In this document: one piece after another, positions 16,598 to 24,995 of the stretch
Position numbering within the stretch: position 1 is the stretch's first letter
Layout: each line of letters opens with the position of its first letter
Assembly (NCBI GenBank): GCA_016865505.2
Contig: AP025252.1
Coordinates: 4,920,137 to 4,984,136 of the forward strand
DNA length: 64,000 bases
From: Bryobacterales bacterium F-183
GTDB lineage: Bacteria; Acidobacteriota; Terriglobia; Bryobacterales; Bryobacteraceae
Reading direction: 5' to 3'
The notes under the pieces: generated by a model
Told to the model about the DNA's origin: nothing
Database searches by the model: none
Seen by the model: only the letters and a program-made list of their open reading frames with translations
Translations under genes and position numbers: made by a program

Positions 16598-18013
16598 GTG
16601 ACGTTAGACTCTCTCGGTTTGGCCCTTGGTTCGCTTCCGGTTCTCCCGGTCCATCCGATGACCTTGCCTCAGCCGGAGGCCTCGCAGTCATTCGAGGCAA
16701 TGTTGCTCCAAGTAGCCATCGAGGACGTTCCGACTTTTCCTATTCAGCTACCTGTGAATTCAGAAGACGCCCTGCCTCCTTCGGATGGACGGTTCGCCTC
16801 CATTCCCCAGGATGATCCACTCCCAACTGAGGTCGGTCTACCTACGACAGTGCTGCCGTCGGTGGTGTTAGACAAGCCGAGTAACTCGAAACTGCTATCA
16901 CTGCTCAAAGAGGACACAGTCGACGACTTGAGGCAGAATGCTGACGATCCGCCGAGTATTGCTGACGATCCAACTGTTAACGAAGCTCCGCCCTCTAACG
17001 ACCTTAGGCCTTGGCCGGAGGGGATGCAAAGGTTAGAGACGTGGGCACCCCCTCCTTCTCTCGCAGTACCGCACGTTCACACACAGCCTAGCGCCATAGG
17101 CCCTCTCCGCACGCCGAACCCCCAGCCAGAAGTTCCCACCGCGGTCGGGCTTGTGGAGCAAGACCCTCTTCGCCCCACACCCGACCTGCGCCTGGCGAGT
17201 CTGAGTCCGTCGCCCCAGAACGCATTCGAGATTGAGGTTCGGCTAACTCGTTCGGCGGCAAAGCAGTTGCTGCCTCAGCACGCAACTAGAGAATACGTCG
17301 GGGAGCCTATTACTGCTCCAGTGGCGGATGGCACCACTGATCAGGTCGCACCGGAACATCCGTCCACACCCAAGCAGGAAGTGTCATCTCCACACGAGCC
17401 ACTAGACAGGCCGGTCGAGAACTATAAGGCGATAGCCACTATCGAGCCTATTTCAACCAACAGCCAGACCGACGGGAACTCTTCCGACACGAGGTCATCC
17501 AACGGGGAAATGCCACAGCCCCTCAACAGAACTACCAGTAACGAGATCAACTCCCTCAATACCGCGCCTTCACAGCAAGATACCGCCTCTGCTAGTAAGT
17601 GGCGCTTGGACGACATTCAGCATCTTCGATTTGAGGCGGAACGCCAGCTTGCGGAGGCGCCACTACGGACTGTTCGTCTACAGGTTGGCGAAGGGCGGCA
17701 TGCAGTTGAGGTATCGCTTGTCAACAAGCCACGTGGCATTGAGATTGCAGCAAAGGTCAGCGACCCAGAACTGACTGCATCGCTCCGTCGCGAACTGCCG
17801 GCACTATCTACGAACCTTACCAACAATGGGTACGACGTGCGAATAGGCCACCCAAACCAAGATCAGATCCCAGCACCACCCGCATCCGTGAGCGCACAGT
17901 TCGACGAGCGCAACCGCGACACCGGAGAGGGTACCGCACGAGAGCGACAGCGAAACAAAAAAAATCAGCCCGCAAGCCAAGGGAGTGCGGGACGAAAGAG
18001 AGGACAATCATGA
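16598..18013 (+). CDS. fliK: Hook-length control protein FliK
   Basis: This 471-residue protein has a long, Pro/Thr/Ser-rich low-complexity body and a compact C-terminal domain with RTVRLQVGEGRHAVEVSLVNKPRGIEIAAKVSDPELTA... then LRRELPALSTNLTNNGYDVRI, the FliK C-terminal fold that contacts FlhB to switch export from hook to filament subunits. GTG at 16598 has GAGG 6-9 bases upstream; ATG at 16661 is an alternative. It overlaps flgD as ATGA and heads the rightward flagellar operon. Confidence 0.88.
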   Translation: MTLDSLGLALGSLPVLPVHPMTLPQPEASQSFEAMLLQVAIEDVPTFPIQLPVNSEDALPPSDGRFASIPQDDPLPTEVGLPTTVLPSVVLDKPSNSKLLSLLKEDTVDDLRQNADDPPSIADDPTVNEAPPSNDLRPWPEGMQRLETWAPPPSLAVPHVHTQPSAIGPLRTPNPQPEVPTAVGLVEQDPLRPTPDLRLASLSPSPQNAFEIEVRLTRSAAKQLLPQHATREYVGEPITAPVADGTTDQVAPEHPSTPKQEVSSPHEPLDRPVENYKAIATIEPISTNSQTDGNSSDTRSSNGEMPQPLNRTTSNEINSLNTAPSQQDTASASKWRLDDIQHLRFEAERQLAEAPLRTVRLQVGEGRHAVEVSLVNKPRGIEIAAKVSDPELTASLRRELPALSTNLTNNGYDVRIGHPNQDQIPAPPASVSAQFDERNRDTGEGTARERQRNKKNQPASQGSAGRKRGQS

Positions 18014-18300
18014 GCATTACCGCTGTAACCGGAACGACCGGCCAAAGCACAGCACCTCAGAAGACGACTCCGTTGGCAGATCCGCTGACATCGAAGAACA
18101 CCTTCCTACAACTGCTGGTCGCGCAGATGCGGAATCAGGATCCGCTTCAACCGCAGGACGGAGCTGCCTACTTGACACAGCTAGCGCAGTTCAGTGGCCT
18201 CGAGCAGACTGTCCAGCTGAGGGACGAAGTTGCTTCCGTCCGTGAAGCGGTCGAAGCGCTTACACAAGTCGTTCAGCAGACCAACGTGAAGGAGACATAA
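18010..18300 (+). CDS. flgD: Hook-capping scaffold FlgD (short form)
   Basis: FlgD caps the growing hook. The 96-residue protein keeps the conserved N-terminal motif NTFLQLLVAQMRNQDPLQPQDGAAYLTQLAQFSGLEQ and a following helix, but the Tudor/Ig-like C-terminal part present in most FlgD proteins (about 220 residues) is missing. Short forms are known in some lineages. It overlaps fliK by 4 bases and is followed by flgE, the protein it polymerises. Confidence 0.93.
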   Translation: MSITAVTGTTGQSTAPQKTTPLADPLTSKNTFLQLLVAQMRNQDPLQPQDGAAYLTQLAQFSGLEQTVQLRDEVASVREAVEALTQVVQQTNVKET

Positions 18301-18303
18301 CTC

Positions 18304-19554
18304 TTGTTAACTGCATTTTCTACCGCATTGTCAGCGCTTACTGCGCACTCCACAGCAATCGACGTAGTTGGAAACAATCTCGCTAATTTGAATACCCCGG
18401 GCTACAAGACGAGCGTTGTATCCTTCAATGACCTCGTGACTCAGTCCTTGGGCGCTGGTCTTGGCGAGACCCAGGTTGGCTTCGGTGTTGGTCGGCCGGT
18501 CACTCTGAGGCAGTTCACGCAAGGAGCGATCCAGACGACCGGAGGAACGATGGATGCCGCGATCCAAGGAGACGGTTTCTTTATCGTCAAGCTTGTGAAT
18601 GGGGGTACCGGTTATACTCGAGGCGGAAACTTCCAGGTTGATCTCAGTGGCGCATTGACAACAGCGACCGGCCAGAAGGTCCAGGGCTGGTCCCAGCTGA
18701 ATCCGGACGGCACTGTGAACACCAACGCCAACATCGACGACATTGTCGTGCCTGTTGGCAACTTAAAGTTTCCAGTCGCGACCTCAACGTTCGACCTCGA
18801 CTTAAACCTGAATGCCGCAGGCACCGCTGGACCGCCAGCCACGGTCTTCTCTACCACTGTGGAGGTTTATGACTCTCTGGGCAAGTCGCACGTGGTGAGT
18901 GTGAACTTCACTCGAGCGGCGACCACAAACCAGTGGGACTATACCTTGAGCGTACCCGACGAGGACCTGACCGCGCCCTTCACGCCAGTCACCGGAACCA
19001 TAGAATTCGACTCCGCTGGTCGCCTGGTGAGCCCCGCGGTTACCGATGCCCAACCGTCGATGACCATATCGGGATTGGCGAACGGCGCCACGGACATGAA
19101 CATTACTTGGCGGCTTTGGGACGGCACTCGTCCTCGGCTCACGCAGTTCACTCAGGAATCGGGTGTCTCCGCGCTCGCGCAGAACGGCTCGCCGACCTCT
19201 AATCTTGCACGAGTCAGTCTTGCGGATGGAGGAAAAATCGTTGCGCAGTACACTAACGGCACGCAGCTTGTTGTGGGCCAACTGGCCATGGCCATGGTCC
19301 GCAATCCTGCCTCGCTGATCGCTGTTGGTAACAACAATTTCCAGATGAGTTCTCGTAGCGCCGAAGCCGCAGTCGGGCTTCCCGGTACTGGTGGTCGCGG
19401 TCTGGCACTCGGTGGTGTCGTAGAGTCATCGACTGTTGATATTGCCCGAGAGTTCACCAACCTGATCGTGTACCAACGTGGTTATCAGGCAAACGGCAAA
19501 GTCATCGTAACGGCTGACGAGATCAGCCAAGAAACCATCAACCTCAAGCGGTAG
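18304..19554 (+). CDS. flgE: Flagellar hook protein FlgE
   Basis: This 416-residue hook subunit starts LTAFSTALSALTAHSTAIDVVGNNLANLNTPGYK and ends FTNLIVYQRGYQANGKVIVTADEISQETINLKR, the paired coiled-coil ends of axial proteins. The middle has GDGFFIVK and a beta-rich D1/D2 region. The start is TTG at 18304, 3 bases after the flgD stop; no other start gives the complete N-terminal helix. Hook polymerisation lies under FlgD and the length control of FliK, both encoded immediately upstream. Confidence 0.96.
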   Translation: MLTAFSTALSALTAHSTAIDVVGNNLANLNTPGYKTSVVSFNDLVTQSLGAGLGETQVGFGVGRPVTLRQFTQGAIQTTGGTMDAAIQGDGFFIVKLVNGGTGYTRGGNFQVDLSGALTTATGQKVQGWSQLNPDGTVNTNANIDDIVVPVGNLKFPVATSTFDLDLNLNAAGTAGPPATVFSTTVEVYDSLGKSHVVSVNFTRAATTNQWDYTLSVPDEDLTAPFTPVTGTIEFDSAGRLVSPAVTDAQPSMTISGLANGATDMNITWRLWDGTRPRLTQFTQESGVSALAQNGSPTSNLARVSLADGGKIVAQYTNGTQLVVGQLAMAMVRNPASLIAVGNNNFQMSSRSAEAAVGLPGTGGRGLALGGVVESSTVDIAREFTNLIVYQRGYQANGKVIVTADEISQETINLKR

Positions 19555-19559
19555 AAAAC

Positions 19560-19808
19560 GTGACGTCCATTGAAAGCGTAGGGTCACTACACGACGTGAC
19601 CCTCGCGATCGAGGTAGAACTCGACCGCAAGAACATTACCGTCAAAGATCTCCTGGCTTTGGAGCGGGGAGCTGTCCTGAAGATGAGCCGGTCCGCTGGC
19701 GAGAACATCGACATTTACGCTGGTGGCTCTCTGGTGGCGTTCGGCGAGATTGTGCTTGTCGAAGACATGATTGCAGTTCGTATCACCGACTTCAACATCG
19801 AGGAATGA
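19560..19808 (+). CDS. fliN: Flagellar motor switch protein FliN (short)
   Basis: This 82-residue protein is a single SpoA (surface presentation of antigens) domain: DVTLAIEVELDRKNITVKDLLALERGAVLKM, NIDIYAGGSLVAFGEIVLVEDMIAVRITDF. FliN forms the base of the cytoplasmic C ring and helps dock FliH. The start is GTG. It overlaps fliO. A second SpoA-containing protein lies at 27083-27982; having two suggests division of labour within the C ring. fliM is not in this window. Confidence 0.92.
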   Translation: MTSIESVGSLHDVTLAIEVELDRKNITVKDLLALERGAVLKMSRSAGENIDIYAGGSLVAFGEIVLVEDMIAVRITDFNIEE

Positions 19809-20074
19809 TGCAATCTCTTTTGTTGGCCTTACTTCTAATGGCGAGCGCTGGTTTCATCGCGTATCGGAAGCTGCGAGCCGGTGCTTGGTTGAAGCATGGG
19901 ACAGTTCGGCATATCGAGGTCGTTGATCGGCTACCGCTCACACCTCAGCACTCTATACACCTTGTGAAACTAAAGGGGCGTTGGCTCGCAGTCGCGGTAT
20001 CGCCGGCTGGATGTACCGTTCTCGACTCCGGGATGGAGACTGATCACGCTCGGGCGGTGGGGGCAGGACGCTGA
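19805..20074 (+). CDS. fliO: Flagellar export gate accessory protein FliO
   Basis: This 89-residue protein has one N-terminal membrane helix (MQSLLLALLLMASAGFIAYRKL) and a small beta domain with RHIEVVDRLPLTPQHSIHLVKLKGRWLAVAVSP, the short FliO pattern. FliO assists FliP assembly. Its position between fliN and fliP, overlapping both by a few bases, supports the call for a family with little sequence conservation. Confidence 0.85.
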   Translation: MMQSLLLALLLMASAGFIAYRKLRAGAWLKHGTVRHIEVVDRLPLTPQHSIHLVKLKGRWLAVAVSPAGCTVLDSGMETDHARAVGAGR

Positions 20075-20775
20075 TGCGTGGTGTAATCCTTTCTTTAGTG
20101 TCGGCACTGCCACTATGGGCGGGGCCCAGCGATAGTAGGGGACCAGACCAGATTCTTGGCGTCCCCATGCAGATCCTCGCACTGATGACTGCGTTGACGG
20201 TTCTTCCGGCAGTCATCATGTCATTGACTCCATTCCTTCGGATCGTCATTGTTCTTCACTTCCTAAGGCAGGCACTGGGGACCCAATCAACACCTTCCAA
20301 TCAAGTGCTCACAGGTTTGTCCCTCTTTCTAGCCCTCCTGATCGTTCAACCAACGGGTGTCGAGATCTACAACAACGCTTGGGTACCGATGGAGAAAGGG
20401 GAGATATCCGGGAAAGCAGCATGGGATCGCGCACAAGCCCCGGCCGCACGTTTTCTTGCACGGTATGTGCGGGAGAAGGACGTTGAGCTGTTTGTGAAGT
20501 TGTCTGGCTCAGCAGCGCCGAAGTCAGCAAAGGATCTGGGGATAGAGATTCTAGCTCCTGCCTACATCCTTTCTGAACTTAAAGCTGGGTTCCAGATCGG
20601 TGCGGTCCTATTTCTTCCATTCCTGATATTGGACCTGGTTGTCGCGTCCCTTACACTGTCGATCGGAATGGTGCAATTACCACCGGCGATGATCTCGGCA
20701 CCATTCAAGATCATGTTGTTCGTGCTGATTGATGGCTGGAATCTACTCATCGGCTCGCTTGTCAAGAGTTTCTAG
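20074..20775 (+). CDS. fliP: Flagellar export gate protein FliP
   Basis: FliP, with FliQ and FliR, makes the core channel of the flagellar type III export gate. The 233-residue protein has a short signal-like head, then MSLTPFLRIVIVLHFLRQALGTQSTPSNQVLTGLSLFLAL (FliP signature 1) and the late FLPFLILDLVVASLTLSIGMVQLPP. Four membrane segments are visible. Its ATG overlaps the fliO stop (TGATG). Length is typical. Confidence 0.97.
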   Translation: MRGVILSLVSALPLWAGPSDSRGPDQILGVPMQILALMTALTVLPAVIMSLTPFLRIVIVLHFLRQALGTQSTPSNQVLTGLSLFLALLIVQPTGVEIYNNAWVPMEKGEISGKAAWDRAQAPAARFLARYVREKDVELFVKLSGSAAPKSAKDLGIEILAPAYILSELKAGFQIGAVLFLPFLILDLVVASLTLSIGMVQLPPAMISAPFKIMLFVLIDGWNLLIGSLVKSF

Positions 20776-20783
20776 ACGCATTT

Positions 20784-21053
20784 ATGACCACCTCAGCCGC
20801 CTTAGAGCTTGTACGCGGAAGCCTGTACACCACCCTCTGGCTATGCCTTCCTCTGCTTGCAATCGGATTCGTCGCGAGCATCATCATCAGTTTGGTGCAA
20901 ACACTCACGGCGATTCAGGATAGCGCCTTCTCAGCGTTGCCCCGATTGGTTGTGTTTCTTGTGGCACTAATTGTGGCCTTGCCCTGGATGCTCCAACGAT
21001 GGATTGACTACACCGTCGCCCTTCTGGGAGACCTCAGCAAGTATGTACGATGA
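20784..21053 (+). CDS. fliQ: Flagellar export gate protein FliQ
   Basis: This 89-residue protein has two membrane helices: LYTTLWLCLPLLAIGFVASIIISLVQTLTAIQDS, then PRLVVFLVALIVALPWMLQRWIDYTVALL. That is the standard FliQ length and arrangement, including the QxxTxIQDxxF loop. It lies 8 bases after fliP and overlaps the start of fliR by 11 bases. Confidence 0.96.
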   Translation: MTTSAALELVRGSLYTTLWLCLPLLAIGFVASIIISLVQTLTAIQDSAFSALPRLVVFLVALIVALPWMLQRWIDYTVALLGDLSKYVR

Positions 21054-21807
21054 CCGCACCGTTACCATTACGTTCCTGTCGATCCTGGCAAGAACGTCGG
21101 CAGTACTGGCCTTTGTACCGATCCCTGGCTTGCGGTCGCCAGTATCCATCGCGCGGGCAGTCCTAAGCTTGGCTGTGTCCGCTGCCTTGTATCCGGGATG
21201 CCCGCGGGTGTCCCAGAGCCATGCGGGTAGCGGCGGCCAGATCCTCGCCTTGATGATTGCTGAGCTTTGCATTGGGCTGACGGCCGGTTTGCTGCTGAGC
21301 TTTTTCTTCGAGGTGTTCCAGTTCTCCGCGCAAATGCTGAGTCAACAGGCCGGCTTCTCTTACGCGGCAACAATCGATCCGACCAACAACACCGATACCG
21401 GCGTTCTTTTGGTATTGTCACAGTTGCTTGCGGGACTTCTTGCGCTTGGGCTTGGCCTAGACCGTCAGATCGTCAGCTTAATCGGAGATAGCCTCAAGAC
21501 GATCCCGCCGGGCCAATACCAACTCACCCCACAGTTGCTGGCGGATGTGCAGCGAGCGGGCAGCACGGTCTTTGAGCTGGGTGCCACCATGGCCCTGCCA
21601 TCGGTAACCGTTTTTCTTTGCATCGATGTAATTCTCGGCGTTCTAAGTCGTGTGGAACAGCAATTGCAACTCACTACAATATTGTTCCCTCTGAAGACGG
21701 CCGGTTCGGTTGCTGTCGTTATTCTGATTTTCGCAACGTATCCAACCCTCCTGAGTCGGCTTCTCGAGACGACCATAGCCTCGATTCGCCACGCGATGGG
21801 GGTGTAA
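21043..21807 (+). CDS. fliR: Flagellar export gate protein FliR
   Basis: This gate protein of about 254 residues has six hydrophobic segments, FVPIPGLRSPVSIARAVLSLAVS near the N terminus, then ELCIGLTAGLLLSFFFEVFQFSAQMLSQQAGFSYAATIDPTNN and QLLAGLLALGLGLDRQIVSLI, all typical. ATG at 21043 is chosen; an earlier in-frame start would extend well into fliQ with no conserved sequence. The stop TAA at 21805-21807 lies one base before the apparent AUC start of flhB, so translation of flhB may depend on ribosomes ending fliR. Confidence 0.95.
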   Translation: MYDDRTVTITFLSILARTSAVLAFVPIPGLRSPVSIARAVLSLAVSAALYPGCPRVSQSHAGSGGQILALMIAELCIGLTAGLLLSFFFEVFQFSAQMLSQQAGFSYAATIDPTNNTDTGVLLVLSQLLAGLLALGLGLDRQIVSLIGDSLKTIPPGQYQLTPQLLADVQRAGSTVFELGATMALPSVTVFLCIDVILGVLSRVEQQLQLTTILFPLKTAGSVAVVILIFATYPTLLSRLLETTIASIRHAMGV

Positions 21808-21811
21808 CATC
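21798..21811 (+). promoter_or_regulatory. Apparent ribosome site and ATC start codon of flhB
   Basis: GGGGGTG at 21798-21804 is a good Shine-Dalgarno match. It lies within the last codons of fliR, followed by the fliR stop and one base, then ATC at 21809-21811. Spacing from GGGGG to ATC is 6 bases. Rare AUU/AUC starts are known elsewhere and are usually under special control (for example infC, AUU); here coupling to fliR is the likely aid. Confidence 0.55.
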
Positions 21812-22867
21812 GCTGACCATTCAAACAAGACAGAGAAACCTACTCCACGGCGACTGGAGAAGGCTCGCAAAGAGGGCCAGTTTCCGGTTAGCCGCGACCT
21901 GTACATCGGGATTCAGATGCTGAGTTTTGCCTGCATTCTCGGCTACACCACTTACGCCTCGGTGGATCGATATCTGGCACTTAATCGAACGTGGCTACTC
22001 GCCGGTTTTGAAGGAACCTGGACTGCAAATCGTTTCCTCAGCATGGTCCGGGGCTCTGTCGTTCCCGAACTCCTCCGTCTTGGCGGGATTCTAGCGTTAA
22101 TCTCAGGCTTGAGCTTGGGGATACACCTTGCTTCAACAGGGTTCGGACTGGCGTGGACGAAGTTGACGCCGGACATCAAACGTCTGAATCCGATGTCGCG
22201 CCTTAGCCAGTTGCCGGCGGAGCGATTTCACCAAACGCTGAAGTCAATTGTTCTACTCGTCGTGACTGGCTGGTTGGTGTGGCACCTCCTTTCGACCGGT
22301 CTGTCTCAGCTGGTCACCGCCGGTATTGTTCCGCTTCAAGCGGCGATCAGGAACACCGTCATGGTTGTGCATCGCGCCATTTGGATGGCTGCCGGGGTAG
22401 TTGCGCTAGCCGGAGCGTTGGATTACGGGTGGCAACTCATGCAGCATCGGAAGAATCTCCGTATGAGTAAGCAAGAGATAAAGGACGAACACAAAGAGTC
22501 GGAAGGGAGTCCGGAAGTCAAGATGCGCATCCGCAGACTTCAACGTGACTTCGCACGACGTTCGATGTTCAAAGAGATTCCCACCGCAACTGCAGTCATC
22601 GTGAATCCCACCCACTACGCCGTTGCGATTCGATATTCTCCCGGCTCGGCTGGTGCTCCAACCGTGGTGGCTAAAGGAAAGAACTATATCGCGCTCAGAA
22701 TTCGTGAGAAGGCTGTCGCGGCCGGCGTGCCACTAGTCGAAAACAAGCCACTCGCACAGGCACTTTACCGCAATGCTCAGATCGGTCAAGAGATTCCTCC
22801 GGAACTGTACCGAGCCGTAGCCGAAGTACTTGCCTATATCTTCAAGTTGATGAATGGAAGGTCTTAA
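21809..22867 (+). CDS. flhB: Flagellar export switch protein FlhB, non-AUG start
   Basis: FlhB gates substrate switching and cleaves itself at NPTH, present here in VIVNPTHYAVAIRY. Counting from 21809 the protein has 352 residues, the normal length, and its head ADHSNKTEKPTPRRLEKARKEGQFPVSRDL matches the strongly conserved FlhB N terminus. Yet between the in-frame stop at 21776 and this conserved head there is no ATG, GTG, TTG or CTG. The codon in the usual Met position is ATC at 21809, preceded by GGGGGTG (21798-21804). The first ATG, at 21917, would remove 36 conserved residues. Either AUC initiates here or the sequence holds a one-base error. Confidence 0.9.
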   Translation: MADHSNKTEKPTPRRLEKARKEGQFPVSRDLYIGIQMLSFACILGYTTYASVDRYLALNRTWLLAGFEGTWTANRFLSMVRGSVVPELLRLGGILALISGLSLGIHLASTGFGLAWTKLTPDIKRLNPMSRLSQLPAERFHQTLKSIVLLVVTGWLVWHLLSTGLSQLVTAGIVPLQAAIRNTVMVVHRAIWMAAGVVALAGALDYGWQLMQHRKNLRMSKQEIKDEHKESEGSPEVKMRIRRLQRDFARRSMFKEIPTATAVIVNPTHYAVAIRYSPGSAGAPTVVAKGKNYIALRIREKAVAAGVPLVENKPLAQALYRNAQIGQEIPPELYRAVAEVLAYIFKLMNGRS

Positions 22868-24977
22868 ACTCAAAATGCCAAACGCCGCTTCGCCGACCCT
22901 CGCACCAGCGTCAAGTCCAACCGCGTCGGGCAACCCCATGAGCTCTTTAGGGTTCGACCTGAAGGCGCTGGGAGACCTTGGCGTTCCAGTTTCCGTGCTG
23001 GCGATTGTGCTTGCCATGATCATGCCCCTGCCGGCATTTCTGCTCGACGTGCTGATCAGTGCCAACGTTGCAATCGCGGTTATCGTGCTGCTGGTTTCGA
23101 TGTACATTAAGCGTCCTGCTGAGTTCAGTGTGTTTCCCACGGCGCTTTTATTGCTGACACTCTTTCGGCTTGCGCTCAACATCTCGTCTTCGCGCCTGAT
23201 TCTCCTAAACGGCAACGCTGGTACCTCGGCCGCTGGGGACGTTATCGAGGCCTTCGGAAACTTCGTCATTGGGGGCAACTACGTCATTGGAATCGTGATG
23301 TTCCTTGTTCTACTCGCCATCCAATACGTGGTAATCAACCACGGTGCTGTTCGCATCTCCGAAGTGTCGGCTCGCTTTACTTTGGATGCCCTACCTGGCA
23401 AACAGATGTCGATCGACTCCGACCTGAACGCGGGTCTCATTGATGAGTCAGAAGCTCGCGCCCGGCGTAAAACACTAGCGGCCGAGGCCGAGTTCTACGG
23501 TTCGATGGACGGTGCATCCCGCTTTACGCAGCGAGATGCAATCGCTAGCATCCTGATTACGGCAATCAACATCTTTGCCGGGTTCCTTATCGGGGTACTG
23601 CAGCATGACATGGACCTCCGCCGGGCAATCGAAACCTACACGATTCTCACTATTGGCGATGGACTCGTAACAGTCATTCCCGCCTTAATGATCTCGGTCT
23701 CCGGCGGTCTGATAGTGACCCGCGCGGGCTCAGACGCTAGGCTGGGCGCCGACGTTCGTACGCAGCTGTTCGCGAATCCTCAGCCCTTAATCCTTGCGGC
23801 GGTCGTGCTCACCTTGATGGCGGCAGTGCCAGGCTTGCCCAAAATCCCATTCTTGCTGCTCGGCCTAACGGTTGGGTCGCTCGGTTGGAAGCTTCGCCAA
23901 AATCCGGTCACTGACGAAAAAATGGCGCTCGCAACACCAACTCAGACTAAAGATACTCTGGAGAACCTGCTTCGCGTGGAGCCGCTGGCAGTAGAGGTTG
24001 GATTGGGACTCGTGCGGCATGTTGAAGGAGGGGTGAACTCACCCCTTTTGCGGCGAATTGGGGCGATTCGGAGGCAGCTTGCCTCCGATCTCGGATTCCT
24101 CCTGCCTCCGGTGCGGGTAACGGACAACCTATCTTTGAAGGTGCAGGAGTACGTGTTCCACCTAAAGGGAATCGAGATCGCACGATTCGAGATGCAACAG
24201 AACTGCGATCTTGCAATCCGTCCTGATCCCACACTTCCGCCGATCGACGGAGTACCAACACAAGAGCCGGCATTTGGAATCCCAGCGGTGTGGGTGCCTA
24301 GCTCACGTTCTGCTGCAGCGCGCACTGCAGGATATACGGTCGTTGACTCAATTAGTGTAATCGGCACGCATCTCGTTGAAACGATTCGGCGCAATGCGCA
24401 CGAGTTGTTCTCGCGACAGGACGCCAAGAAGTTGCTGGACCGGGTTGCAGAAGAGAATCCGAAAGTAGTTGAAGATCTGGTACCGAAATTGCTTCCTATG
24501 GCGACGGTGCAGAAAGTCCTCCAGAACCTTCTTCGTGAGCGAGTGTCGATTCGAGACGGAGCCAGCATTCTCGAAGCGCTGAGCGAAGCCGCTGCTGTGA
24601 CACGTAATCCCATCCTGCTGACAGAATATGTGCGGCAAAGCCTGCGTCGGGCTGTTGTACAGCCATATCTTTCGCCGAACGGAGATCTGCCGGCGTATCT
24701 TCTGGATCCTGCGATTGAGCAGATGATTGAAGGCGCAACTCAACATGGAGAACTCACAAGCCATCTGACTCTTTCGCCAGCACGAATCCGGGACATCATC
24801 GATCGCTTGAGCAGCCGTTTGCGTCCTTCGGACTCTAACGCAGTGTTACTCGCGAGTTCTGGTGCCCGTCACTTCCTGCGGCAAATCGTCGAGGGAGCAA
24901 TGCCTGGTCTCAACGTGATCGCGCACAATGAGATCCCCGCTGGGTTGCAGGTAGTTTCGCTCGGGACGATCGGGTAA
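22854..24977 (+). CDS. flhA: Flagellar export gate protein FlhA
   Basis: This 707-residue FHIPEP-family protein is the largest gate component. An N-terminal half with about eight membrane helices (VSVLAIVLAMIMPLPAFLLDVLISANVAIAVIVLL) holds RFTLDALPGKQMSIDSDLNAGLI and EAEFYGSMDGASRFTQRDAIASI, the family signature in the proton-coupled cytoplasmic loop. The C-terminal cytoplasmic domain (from about 350) docks chaperone-substrate complexes. The ATG at 22854 overlaps the flhB end by 14 bases; a later ATG at 22875 is possible. Confidence 0.97.
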   Translation: MEGLKLKMPNAASPTLAPASSPTASGNPMSSLGFDLKALGDLGVPVSVLAIVLAMIMPLPAFLLDVLISANVAIAVIVLLVSMYIKRPAEFSVFPTALLLLTLFRLALNISSSRLILLNGNAGTSAAGDVIEAFGNFVIGGNYVIGIVMFLVLLAIQYVVINHGAVRISEVSARFTLDALPGKQMSIDSDLNAGLIDESEARARRKTLAAEAEFYGSMDGASRFTQRDAIASILITAINIFAGFLIGVLQHDMDLRRAIETYTILTIGDGLVTVIPALMISVSGGLIVTRAGSDARLGADVRTQLFANPQPLILAAVVLTLMAAVPGLPKIPFLLLGLTVGSLGWKLRQNPVTDEKMALATPTQTKDTLENLLRVEPLAVEVGLGLVRHVEGGVNSPLLRRIGAIRRQLASDLGFLLPPVRVTDNLSLKVQEYVFHLKGIEIARFEMQQNCDLAIRPDPTLPPIDGVPTQEPAFGIPAVWVPSSRSAAARTAGYTVVDSISVIGTHLVETIRRNAHELFSRQDAKKLLDRVAEENPKVVEDLVPKLLPMATVQKVLQNLLRERVSIRDGASILEALSEAAAVTRNPILLTEYVRQSLRRAVVQPYLSPNGDLPAYLLDPAIEQMIEGATQHGELTSHLTLSPARIRDIIDRLSSRLRPSDSNAVLLASSGARHFLRQIVEGAMPGLNVIAHNEIPAGLQVVSLGTIG

Positions 24978-24995
24978 AGGGAAGGCATAGAGATC

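Noticed and set aside
20971-21042. A longer fliR start at 20971
   Set aside because: The added residues lie in the fliQ coding sequence and show no FliR similarity; ATG at 21043 fits the usual length.
21917-22867. flhB starting at the first ATG (21917)
   Set aside because: This would delete 36 residues including the strongly conserved EKPTPRRLEKA head, which is present in frame upstream.
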